Assembly: GCF_014646075.1 (NCBI RefSeq)
Contig: NZ_BMMT01000001.1
Span: forward strand, 124,001 to 188,000
DNA: 64,000 bases
Direction: 5' to 3'
DNA from: Saccharopolyspora thermophila
Lineage (GTDB): Bacteria > Actinomycetota > Actinomycetes > Mycobacteriales > Pseudonocardiaceae
This document shows positions 1-7,711 of this stretch, piece by piece. Under the pieces are notes generated by a model. That model did no database searches. It saw only the letters and a program-made list of their open reading frames with translations, and was not told the DNA's origin. The translations under genes and the position numbers were made by a program. Position 1 is the stretch's first letter, and each line of letters starts with the position of its first letter.

Positions 1-73
1 CCGTCGAGATCGGTAGCAGGTGCCGGCGTCACTCGATCAGGTCGGGAGCGGCGAAGCCGCCCCGTCGTCACCA
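1..73. other. Window-edge fragment, no assignable gene
   Basis: This short stretch lies downstream of the SIS gene. A GTG at position 32 on the minus strand opens a frame running off the window edge, but it has no Shine-Dalgarno and only about ten codons are visible. A small GCGGC/GCCGC hairpin sits near 50-62. Nothing more can be supported. Confidence 0.3.
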
Positions 74-1120
74 TCAGCGGGTCCGGGTGACCTTCTTCAG
101 GCCGCGGGGGTGGTCCGGGTCCTCGCCGCGGGCCAGCGCCAGGCCGAGCGCGAGCTGCTGGACCGGCAGGACCTCCAGCACCGGCGCCAGTTCCTCGGCG
201 CACTCCGGGACCGGGATGCGGTGGGCCGCGGGGACGTCTCCGGCGCCCGAGCCGATCGCGCAGATGTCCGCGCCGCGCTGGTCGACCGCCCGGAGCACGT
301 CGCGCATCGCGTCGCCGCCGCGCCCCGTGCTGCACAGCGCGAGCACCGCGGTGTCGGCGTCGATCGCCGCGACCGGACCGTGCAGGAGGTCCGCGCCGCT
401 GTAGGCGCGCGCCGACAGGTAGCTGGTCTCGGCCAGCTTGAGGGCCGCTTCGCAGGCGCTGGCCAGCGAGTAACCGCGGGCTGTGGTGACCATCCGCTCC
501 GCGAACCGGTAGCGGTGCACCGCGTCGTCCACCGCCTGCCGCCCGCTGTCCAGTGCGGTGGCCGCGAGGTCGGGGATCGGTGCGGCCCGCTCACCGGTGC
601 CGCCGCGGACCGCGTCGACCAGCAGGTACAGGGCGAGCAGGGTGGCGCTGTAGGTCTTGGTCGCCGCCACCGCCTGTTCCTGGCCCGCGCGGATGTCCAC
701 GGACAGTTCGGCGGCCGAGTTCAGCGGGGAGTCCACGGTGTTGGTCACCGCGACGGTCAGCGCCCCGCGTTGCCGACCGGACTCGGTGACCTCCAGCAGG
801 TCCGGCGATCCGCCGCTCTGGCTGACCGACACCAGCAGCACGTCGGTCAGGTCCGGTCGGGCGCCGTACAGCGTGGTGGTCGACGGGGAGGCCAGGCCGG
901 CGGGCAGGTGCAGCAGCACTTCGATGAGGTACTTGGCGTAGAGCGCGGCGTGGTCGCTGGAGCCGCGCGCGGCCAGCAGCGCGAAGCGCGGTCGGCGCTC
1001 CGCGATGCGCGCGGCGACCTCGGCGATCGCACCGCGCGTGGCCAGCAGATCGGCGAAGATCGCGGGCTGCTGGCCGATCTCGTCGGTCATGTGGCGGCCG
1101 GGGGTGGCGGCCTCGCTCAT
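74..1120 (-). CDS. Double-SIS-domain sugar-phosphate isomerase/deaminase (NagB-II or AgaS-like)
   Basis: The 348-aa protein has two SIS (sugar isomerase) domains, as in the C-terminal half of GlmS, but no N-terminal glutaminase domain. Seen: AARGSSDHAALYAKY and SVSQSGGSPDLLE in the first SIS fold, and GADLLHGPVAAID, matching the HGP loop of GlmS/AgaS enzymes, in the second. Without a glutaminase domain, the family precedent is glucosamine-6-phosphate deaminase/isomerase (NagB-II) or AgaS rather than glucosamine synthesis. The ATG at 1120 is chosen because GAAGGG lies 9 nt upstream; an ATG at 1129 sits on top of that Shine-Dalgarno. It is divergent from a DasR-like repressor with DasR-type operators between them, which supports a role in GlcNAc/GlcN catabolism. 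The cytosolic location and exact reaction are inferred. Confidence 0.8.
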   Translation of the reverse strand: MSEAATPGRHMTDEIGQQPAIFADLLATRGAIAEVAARIAERRPRFALLAARGSSDHAALYAKYLIEVLLHLPAGLASPSTTTLYGARPDLTDVLLVSVSQSGGSPDLLEVTESGRQRGALTVAVTNTVDSPLNSAAELSVDIRAGQEQAVAATKTYSATLLALYLLVDAVRGGTGERAAPIPDLAATALDSGRQAVDDAVHRYRFAERMVTTARGYSLASACEAALKLAETSYLSARAYSGADLLHGPVAAIDADTAVLALCSTGRGGDAMRDVLRAVDQRGADICAIGSGAGDVPAAHRIPVPECAEELAPVLEVLPVQQLALGLALARGEDPDHPRGLKKVTRTR

Positions 1121-1139
1121 CGGGTCCATCCCTTCGCAG

Positions 1140-1155
1140 TGAGGTCTAGACCAAT
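1140..1155. promoter_or_regulatory. DasR-responsive element (dre) 1
   Basis: The core GGTCTAGACC is a perfect palindrome (1143-1152) within TGAGGTCTAGACCAAT. The known dre consensus is about ACTGGTCTAGACCACT, and 12 of 16 positions agree. It lies 20 nt upstream of the SIS start, where a bound repressor would block its promoter or leader. Confidence 0.75.
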
Positions 1156-1219
1156 CGTAGTCGGCGGTGGGACCGTATGCAGTGACGTTCGACACCATTG
1201 TCCGCCCGCCCCGTCGCAC

Positions 1220-1235
1220 ATTGGTATGGACCACA
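1220..1235. promoter_or_regulatory. DasR-responsive element (dre) 2
   Basis: ATTGGTATGGACCACA keeps both half-sites TGGT and ACCA in dre spacing and matches 12 of 16 consensus positions. It lies 80 bp from the first site in the same divergent intergenic region, which fits joint control of the SIS gene and autoregulation of the GntR gene. Confidence 0.65.
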
Positions 1236-1479
1236 TCGGCGCGAGATTATGTCCCGGGACACGCGAAGCCGCGACCGTTCAGCGTTACTGTTCACCCACC
1301 GATAAGGCCCACCTGAGCTTGGCGGGGGTTGACCGAACCCCCGGCGAACCCGAACGTCGGCGGCACTGGCGCCCCCGGTCGTCGGGCATGCTGAAGGAGC
1401 GGTCGAGTCGGCAGAGCGGCGACTTCCCGCCACGGGGAGCTCGGAAGACGGCGGCAAGGTTGCGGCGGTAGGAGGAACG

Positions 1480-2235
1480 ATGCTCGAAACGTCCGTGTCC
1501 GGCGGGGCGGACATCCCCGCGCGCGCACAACGCGAACCGAAGTACTGGGGGCTCAAGCAACACCTGCTGGACATGCTCCGGTCGCTGCCGCCCGGATCGC
1601 CGATCCCCACCGAGCGGTCGCTGGCCGCCGAGTTCGACGTCTCCCGCACCACGGTGCGCCAGGCCCTCGCCGAGCTCACCGTCGAAGGCCGCCTGCTGCG
1701 GGTGCAGGGCAAGGGCACCTTCGCCGCCAAGCCCAAGGTCGCCCAGCGCCTCCAGCTGAGCAGCTACACCGAGGACATGCGCGCGCAGGGCCGCCAGCCC
1801 ACCTCGCGCCTGCTGGAGGTCGTGGAGGAACCGGCCGCCGAGGAACTCGCCCGGCTGCTGGACACCAAGCCGAGCTCCACCGTGCTGCGGCTGCGCCGAC
1901 TGCGGCTCGCCGACGGCGAACCCATGGCCATTGAGACCACCCACCTGCCGCTGACCCGGTTCCGCGGCCTCACCGGTCGGCTTGAATCCGGCGCCTCGCT
2001 GTACCAGGTGCTGCGCGAGCACTTCGACGTCGAACTCGGCCACGCCGAGGAGACCATCGAGACCGCGCTGGCCAGCCCCGAGGAGGCCGAACTGCTCGGC
2101 TCCGACGTGGGGATGCCGATGCTGCTGCTGTCCCGCCACTCCTTCGACACCAAGGGCCGTCCGGTGGAGTGGGTGCGGTCGATCTACCGGGGCGACCGGT
2201 ACAAGTTCGTCGCCCGCCTCAACCCCCCGGGCTGA
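1480..2235 (+). CDS. dasR: GntR/HutC-family repressor with UTRA domain, DasR-like
   Basis: The protein has 251 aa. An N-terminal winged HTH (about residues 25-95) carries the GntR signature [19 protein letters not shown] followed by [11 protein letters not shown]. The rest is a UTRA ligand-binding fold (about 105-245) with [13 protein letters not shown] and [14 protein letters not shown]. DasR proteins repress GlcNAc uptake and catabolism genes and release DNA on binding GlcN-6-P or related metabolites. The ATG at 1480 has AGGAGGA at 1470-1476. It is divergent from the SIS gene with two dre-like sites between, the arrangement of a self-regulated divergon. A different hexosamine-sensing GntR regulator (NagR-type) cannot be excluded. 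Confidence 0.85.
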   Translation: MLETSVSGGADIPARAQREPKYWGLKQHLLDMLRSLPPGSPIPTERSLAAEFDVSRTTVRQALAELTVEGRLLRVQGKGTFAAKPKVAQRLQLSSYTEDMRAQGRQPTSRLLEVVEEPAAEELARLLDTKPSSTVLRLRRLRLADGEPMAIETTHLPLTRFRGLTGRLESGASLYQVLREHFDVELGHAEETIETALASPEEAELLGSDVGMPMLLLSRHSFDTKGRPVEWVRSIYRGDRYKFVARLNPPG

Positions 2236-2250
2236 GCCCCCTACCTGCGC

Positions 2251-2284
2251 GGACGGCACCCCGGGCCGCCCCGGGGTGCCGTCC
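2251..2284 (+). terminator. Intrinsic terminator after dasR
   Basis: A perfect 15-bp stem, GGACGGCACCCCGGG (2251-2265) with its complement at 2270-2284, encloses a 4-nt loop starting 15 nt after the dasR stop. There is no long U-run, as is usual in actinobacteria. Confidence 0.8.
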
Positions 2285-2324
2285 GTCGTTCCCGGCCGCA
2301 CCGGTGTTACGGGGAAGTGGGAGT

Positions 2325-2348
2325 CCTCACGGAAGACCAACCGTGAGG
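2325..2348. repeat. 8-bp inverted repeat upstream of a membrane-protein gene
   Basis: CCTCACGG (2325-2332) and CCGTGAGG (2341-2348) form a perfect 8-bp dyad with an 8-nt spacer, 60 nt before the next start codon. It could be an operator or leader hairpin; no family is recognised. Confidence 0.45.
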
Positions 2349-2409
2349 AGAAATCCGGCGTGGTACCCCGTTGGCACGTCCAGAGAGTGCGGTCAACAGC
2401 GTGGGAGCC

Positions 2410-3279
2410 ATGAGCAGGCAGGGAGACGAGGAAGAAAAGAAACGGGACGCGGACGGGAAGTCCGGCAAGCTCGACCTGTCACCGCCCAAGGTCGCGGGGG
2501 CCGCCCTGGCGTCGGTGACGGCGGCGTTCCTGGGCTCGCGGCTGGGGGTGGCCGGCACCGTGGTGGGCGCCGGGCTGACCAGCGTGGTGATCACCGTGGG
2601 CGGTGCCCTCTACCAGCGCTCCTTCGAAAGCGCCAAGGAGAAGGCGGTGCTGGTCGCGGCGAAGGCGCGCAAGCGGCAGCAGCGCACCGAGGTCATCCGG
2701 TACGTGTCCACTGAGGACAAGCAGGTCACCAGGCGGATCCACCTCAGTCCCGGCATGCACTGGCCGGGCGGGGAGCGGGTCGTGGACTCGCCGGACACCG
2801 ACCGCGGGCCGGACACCGACGACACCACCCGCGTGCTGCACCCCACCACGCCGTCGGTGAACAAGCGCCGCCAGCGGGTCCGGTGGGCGATGGTCGCGGC
2901 CAGCTGTGCCCTGGTGTTCGCGCTGAGCATGCTGGTGGTCACCGCATTCGAGGGCGTGACCGGTCGGCCGCTGTCCGGTGGAGGCGGCGGCACCACGATC
3001 GGCCAGGTGCTGCACCGCGATCCCCCGCCGCAGCACGTCATCCCGGAGCGGACGGTCGTACCGGAGCCGACGCGCAGCCGCGAGCCGCAGCCGACCCAGC
3101 AGGTGCAACCCAGCCAGCAGCCGCCGGTGCAGCCCACGACCCCGACTCCGACGACGACGGTGGAACCGACCCCCGCGCCGACGACCCAGCAGACCCCGCC
3201 ACCGGAGTCGCAGGTCGTCGAGCCGGATGAGACGACCGGGGCGCCCTGGATCGTGCCGCACAATCCATCCGATCGGTGA
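2410..3279 (+). CDS. Hypothetical two-segment membrane protein with Pro/Thr-rich tail
   Basis: Not recognised as a named family. With the ATG at 2410 it has 289 aa. The N-terminus is charged (MSRQGDEEEKK), followed by a Gly/Ala/Val-rich hydrophobic stretch near residues 28-62. A basic loop follows, then a clear membrane segment (WAMVAASCALVFALSMLVV, about 160-180) and an extracytoplasmic tail of about 100 residues dominated by Pro, Thr and Gln (runs such as PTTPTPTTTVEPTPAPTT). The layout suggests a cell-envelope protein whose tail may cross peptidoglycan. The start is uncertain: an in-frame GTG at 2401 and TTG at 2371 exist, and GGGAG at 2403-2407 is close to the ATG. A strong terminator follows, so it is probably monocistronic. 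Confidence 0.6.
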   Translation: MSRQGDEEEKKRDADGKSGKLDLSPPKVAGAALASVTAAFLGSRLGVAGTVVGAGLTSVVITVGGALYQRSFESAKEKAVLVAAKARKRQQRTEVIRYVSTEDKQVTRRIHLSPGMHWPGGERVVDSPDTDRGPDTDDTTRVLHPTTPSVNKRRQRVRWAMVAASCALVFALSMLVVTAFEGVTGRPLSGGGGGTTIGQVLHRDPPPQHVIPERTVVPEPTRSREPQPTQQVQPSQQPPVQPTTPTPTTTVEPTPAPTTQQTPPPESQVVEPDETTGAPWIVPHNPSDR

Positions 3280-3290
3280 AAGGGCTGGTC

Positions 3291-3336
3291 ACGGCCGTCA
3301 GCGCTCCCTCGATCGGGGAGTGCTGACGGCCGTTTT
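3291..3336 (+). terminator. Intrinsic terminator with T-run
   Basis: ACGGCCGTCAGC (3291-3302) pairs perfectly with GCTGACGGCCGT (3322-3333). An inner CTCCC/GGGAG pairing extends the stem, and TTTT follows. It lies 12 nt after the stop of the membrane-protein gene. Confidence 0.9.
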
Positions 3337-3359
3337 GAGCGAGATGCGGCAGAAGTTGG

Positions 3360-3425
3360 ATGTGAGACGGATGATGTCCTCCGATACTGAAGCGGCGACG
3401 GGGGCTGTTGAGATCCATCTCACAT
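3360..3425. repeat. 13-bp imperfect inverted repeat in the protease-gene leader
   Basis: ATGTGAGACGGAT (3360-3372) and ATCCATCTCACAT (3413-3425) are complementary at 12 of 13 positions, with 40 nt between them. The right arm ends just before the Shine-Dalgarno GAGGGAG (3427-3433). It could be an operator pair or an mRNA stem affecting translation of the protease. Confidence 0.45.
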
Positions 3426-3438
3426 GAGGGAGACACCT

Positions 3439-4572
3439 ATGAAGCGCAGACTCGCGGCCCGGGTGGCCGGGACCGTGATGCTGGCAGCAGGAACGGTCGC
3501 CGCGCTGACCATGCCGGCGACCGCCACCAACACCGCGCCGCCGGACACCACCGCCACCGCTTCGACGCTGCTCGACGCGATGCAGCGGGACTTCGGGTTG
3601 ACCCGGGAGCAGGTCGTCGATCGCCTCGAGCAGGAGGCGGCCGCGACCCGCGCGGACCAGGTGCTGCGCACCTCGCTGGCCGGCAGCTACGGCGGATCCT
3701 ACTTCGACGCCCAGCAGGGCAGACTCGTCGTCGGGGTGACCGACCCCGCGCGGTTCGAGCAGGTCCGCGCCGCGGGTGCGGAGCCCCGGCTGGTCGATTT
3801 CACCATCGAACAGCTCTACGGCGTCGTCGACCGGCTGAACCAGCGCAGCACGCAGGCCCCGTGGACGGTCAGCGGCTGGTACCCCGACACCTACAGCAAC
3901 TCGGTGGTCGTCACGACCCGCCCGGGCAGCTTGGCGCAGGCCATGCAGTTCGTGCATGCCGCGGCCGTCGAGCTCAGGGCCGTCCGGATCCTGGAGTCCC
4001 TGGAGGACCCGCGGACCTACGCCGACGTCATCGGCGGCAACGCCTTCTACATCGGCAGCGGCTCCCGCTGCTCGGTCGGCTTTTCGGTGCAGGGCGGGTT
4101 CGTGACCGCCGGGCACTGCGGCAACGCCGGCGACACCACCTCGCAGCCCAGCGGCATGTTCGAGGCGTCGTCGTTCCCCGGCAACGACTACGCCTGGGTG
4201 AGCGTCGGCGCTGACGACACCCCGCGGCCCCTGGTGAACAAGTACGACGGCACCACCGTCGGGGTGGCTGGTTCCACGGAGTCCGCGGTCGGCGCGTCGA
4301 TCTGCCGCTCCGGCTCCACCACGGGCTGGCACTGTGGCACGGTGCAGGCCAAGAACCAGACGGTGCAGTACCCGCAGGGCACCGTCTCCGGCCTGACCCG
4401 CACGAACGTCTGCGCCGAGCCCGGTGACTCGGGCGGTTCGTGGATGTCCGGCGACCAGGCCCAGGGCGTGACCTCCGGCGGTTCGGGCAACTGCACCAGC
4501 GGCGGCACGACCTACTTCCAGCCGGTCAACGAGATCCTCCAGGCATACGGCCTGACCCTGCTCACGCAGTGA
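3439..4572 (+). CDS. Secreted streptogrisin/alpha-lytic-type serine protease (S1 family) preproenzyme
   Basis: This 377-aa preproprotein has a signal peptide (MKRRLAARVAGTVMLAAG, cleaved near residue 31), a prodomain of about 160 residues of the alpha-lytic type that chaperones folding, and a mature chymotrypsin-fold domain starting near residue 195 (DVIGGNAFYIG). The catalytic triad is visible: His226 in TAGHCG, Asp250 in GNDYAWV and Ser331 in GDSGGSW. Paired cysteines (RCSVGF/GHCG; ICRSG/WHCG) match the family disulfides. Length is normal for streptogrisin relatives. The ATG at 3439 is preferred over 3424 because GAGGGAG lies 5 nt upstream. It should act outside the cell as an endopeptidase after self-removal of the prodomain. 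Flanking terminators indicate a single-gene unit. Confidence 0.92.
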   Translation: MKRRLAARVAGTVMLAAGTVAALTMPATATNTAPPDTTATASTLLDAMQRDFGLTREQVVDRLEQEAAATRADQVLRTSLAGSYGGSYFDAQQGRLVVGVTDPARFEQVRAAGAEPRLVDFTIEQLYGVVDRLNQRSTQAPWTVSGWYPDTYSNSVVVTTRPGSLAQAMQFVHAAAVELRAVRILESLEDPRTYADVIGGNAFYIGSGSRCSVGFSVQGGFVTAGHCGNAGDTTSQPSGMFEASSFPGNDYAWVSVGADDTPRPLVNKYDGTTVGVAGSTESAVGASICRSGSTTGWHCGTVQAKNQTVQYPQGTVSGLTRTNVCAEPGDSGGSWMSGDQAQGVTSGGSGNCTSGGTTYFQPVNEILQAYGLTLLTQ

Positions 4573-4583
4573 CCTGACCGGCA

Positions 4584-4627
4584 CGCCGAGGCCCCCGGGT
4601 GACATCGCTCGCCCGGGGGCCTCGGCG
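4584..4627. terminator. Bidirectional terminator between protease gene and thiE
   Basis: A perfect 16-bp stem, CGCCGAGGCCCCCGGG (4584-4599) with its complement at 4612-4627, lies between two convergent genes. It can serve both strands. Confidence 0.8.
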
Positions 4628-4687
4628 CGTCAGGGGTGACACATTCCGTCGAGAAAAGCGGTGGAGGTCCCGGGTCGGGGAGGATGA

Positions 4688-5359
4688 TCAGGGCAGACGG
4701 CTGCGCAGTTCGCTGGCCGCCGCGCGCGGGTCCTCCGCCTCGGTGATCGCGCGGACCACCACGATCCGCTCGGCCCCGGCCTTGATCGCGTCGTCAACGT
4801 TGTCCGGGCCGATGCCGCCGATGGCGAACCACGGCCTGCCGTGCCCGCGGTGCTCCGCGGCGTGCCGCACCAGGTCCAGCCCGGCCGCCGGACGCCCCGG
4901 TTTGGTCGGCGTGGTCCACACCGGACCGGTGCAGAAGTAGTCCACGCCCGGCTCGATCGCCGCCGCGTCGGCCTGCACGACGTCGTGCGTGGAACGCCCG
5001 ATCGCGATGTGCTCGCCGACGATCCGCCGCGCCACCTCGACCGGTAGGTCGTCCTGCCCCAGGTGCAGGATGTCGGCCTCCGCGGCGAGCGCCACGTCGG
5101 CGCGGTCGTTGACCGCGAGCAGCGCCCCGTGCCGCACGCACGCCTCGGCCAGCACCTCCAGCGCGGCCAGTTCGTGGCGGGCCTCCAGCGGAGCGCCGTG
5201 GGGGCTCTTGTCGCGGAGCTGGATGATGTCGACCCCGCCATCCAGGGCGGCGTCCACGAACTCCGCGAGATCGCCGCGCTCGGTGCGTGCGTCGGTGCAC
5301 AGGTACAGCCGCGCCTCTGCAAGGCGGGCGCGGATGCCGAAGCCGTCCAATCCAGGCAT
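4688..5359 (-). CDS. thiE: Thiamine-phosphate synthase ThiE
   Basis: This 223-aa TIM-barrel enzyme joins HMP-PP and the thiazole phosphate to give thiamine phosphate. Seen: [13 protein letters not shown] at the start, [11 protein letters not shown] (about residues 41-51) for pyrophosphate binding, [23 protein letters not shown] in mid-protein, and [10 protein letters not shown] and FAIGGIG near the C-terminus, in family order. Length is normal. The ATG at 5359 ([13 protein letters not shown]) starts just before the conserved first strand; longer frames have non-conserved N-termini. It is divergent from the riboswitch-controlled thiOSG operon whose thiazole product it uses. Confidence 0.92.
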   Translation of the reverse strand: MPGLDGFGIRARLAEARLYLCTDARTERGDLAEFVDAALDGGVDIIQLRDKSPHGAPLEARHELAALEVLAEACVRHGALLAVNDRADVALAAEADILHLGQDDLPVEVARRIVGEHIAIGRSTHDVVQADAAAIEPGVDYFCTGPVWTTPTKPGRPAAGLDLVRHAAEHRGHGRPWFAIGGIGPDNVDDAIKAGAERIVVVRAITEAEDPRAAASELRSRLP

Positions 5360-5444
5360 GTTCCACAGGGTAGCCCCTGCCGTCGGGCCCGCTCGGCGAT
5401 GCGCCAGCCCCAGCCGACTGTCGTGAAATTGCTCGACCTCACCC

Positions 5445-5473
5445 CTGACGTGGAGATCCGGGCCCGGTACGGT
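5445..5473 (+). promoter_or_regulatory. Predicted promoter of thiOSG
   Basis: CTGACG (5445-5450) and TACGGT (5468-5473) are spaced by 17 nt. The predicted transcription start near 5480 falls at the 5' edge of the TPP riboswitch, which supports the call. Confidence 0.45.
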
Positions 5474-5479
5474 GGACTC

Positions 5480-5570
5480 GGTGAGCACGGGAGCCCGGCC
5501 GACCGGGCTGAGAGGGGGCGTGAGGCCCCGACCGTCGAACCTGATCCGGGTCATGCCGGCGCAGGGAGCG
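5480..5570 (+). ncRNA. TPP riboswitch (THI element) upstream of thiO
   Basis: The conserved TPP aptamer landmarks appear in order: CACGGGAGCC, GGGCTGAGAGGG (5505-5517), ACCGTCGAACCTGATCCGGG (5531-5550) and TCATGCCGGCGCAGGGAG (5551-5568). The final GGGAG is also the Shine-Dalgarno for the GTG at 5575. TPP binding should pair it into P1 and block translation of thiO and the genes behind it. No separate terminator is seen, so translational control is the simplest reading. Confidence 0.93.
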
Positions 5571-5574
5571 TGAA

Positions 5575-6683
5575 GTGTCTGGAGAAGTGAACGTCGCCGT
5601 CGTGGGCGGCGGAGTCATTGGTCTGTCCATCGCCTGGCGTGTCGCTGCCGCCGGGCACCGGGTGCGCCTGGTCGACGACGCACCGGCGTCGGGGTCGTCG
5701 CACGTCGCCGGCGGCATGCTGGCGCCGATCGCCGAAGCCTGGCCCGGTGAGGAGGAGCTGCTGGAACTCGGGTCGGTGTCGCTGCGGCAGTGGCCGGGCT
5801 TCGCCGACGAGCTTGCCCGCGCGTCCGGGCTGCCGTCCGGGCTACGCCGCGAGGGCACGATCGTGGTGGGCGTCGACAGCGCCGACCGCGAGGAGCTGAA
5901 CAACCTGGCGGACTACCTGGCCGGCCTCGGCCGCACCGTCATCCGGCTGACCGGTCGGGAGGTGCGCAGGCTGGAGCCGTCGCTGGGACCGGCCGTGCGC
6001 GGCGGGCTGGAGGTGCCGGGTGATCTCGCGGTCGACAACCGGCAGGCGCTGGCCGCGCTGCGCGCCGCGGCGACCGCGGCGGGGGTGGAGTTCGTGACCG
6101 CCCGCGCCCGCGAGGTTCGGCCCGGTGCGGTGCACCTCGAGGACTCCACTGTGGACTGCGATGTGGCGGTGATCGCCGCCGGGGCCCACTCGGGTTCGCT
6201 GCACCCCCGGCTGGTCGGGCGGATCCGTCCGGTGAAGGGCGAGATCCTGCGGTTGCGCGCGCGGGCCACCGCGCTGCCGCCGCCGAGCCGTACGGTGCGT
6301 GGACCGGTGCACGGCCGGCCGGTCTACCTGGTGCCCCGCGACGACGGCGGTCTGGTGCTGGGGGCCACCCAGCACGAGGTCGGGTTCGACACCGAGGTCA
6401 CCGTGGGCGGGGTGCGCGACCTGATCGCCGACGCCGAACAGGTGCTGCCGGGCATCGCCGAGTACCAGCTGGTCGAGGCCGCGGCCGGGCTGCGCCCCAG
6501 CACCGACGACAACCTGCCGGTGCTCGGGTGGCTCGAGCCCGGCGTGCTGGTGGCCACCGGGCACCACCGCAACGGGTTCCTGCTCACTCCGGTGACGGCC
6601 GACGCGGTGCTCGCGCTGCTGCGCGGCGAGGAACCCGCCGCCGAGGTCAAGGCCGCCGATCCGAGCCGATGGGGAGGACAGCA

Positions 6684-6687
<4 letters not shown>
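5575..6687 (+). CDS. thiO: Glycine oxidase ThiO (FAD-dependent)
   Basis: The protein has 370 aa in the DAO family. The N-terminal dinucleotide-binding motif [18 protein letters not shown] sits at about residues 6-24, the second FAD element [16 protein letters not shown] follows, and the C-terminus has [17 protein letters not shown] and [11 protein letters not shown]. ThiO oxidises glycine to iminoglycine, the glycine-derived input for thiazole synthesis by ThiG. The GTG at 5575 has GGGAG 6 nt upstream inside the TPP aptamer; an in-frame GTG at 5587 is less likely. It is the first gene of thiO-thiS-thiG, overlapping thiS by 4 nt. Confidence 0.92.
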
Positions 6688-7650
<963 letters not shown>

Positions 7651-7711
7651 GCCACCGCGCGTTCACGTCACGTTCGCGCACCGGTCGGATCACCGCGCCG
7701 CGATGGCGCTG

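Noticed and set aside
2371-2409. TTG start extending the Pro-rich membrane protein
   Set aside because: No Shine-Dalgarno at a workable distance; the charged MSRQGDEEEKK start at 2410 is more plausible, though not certain.
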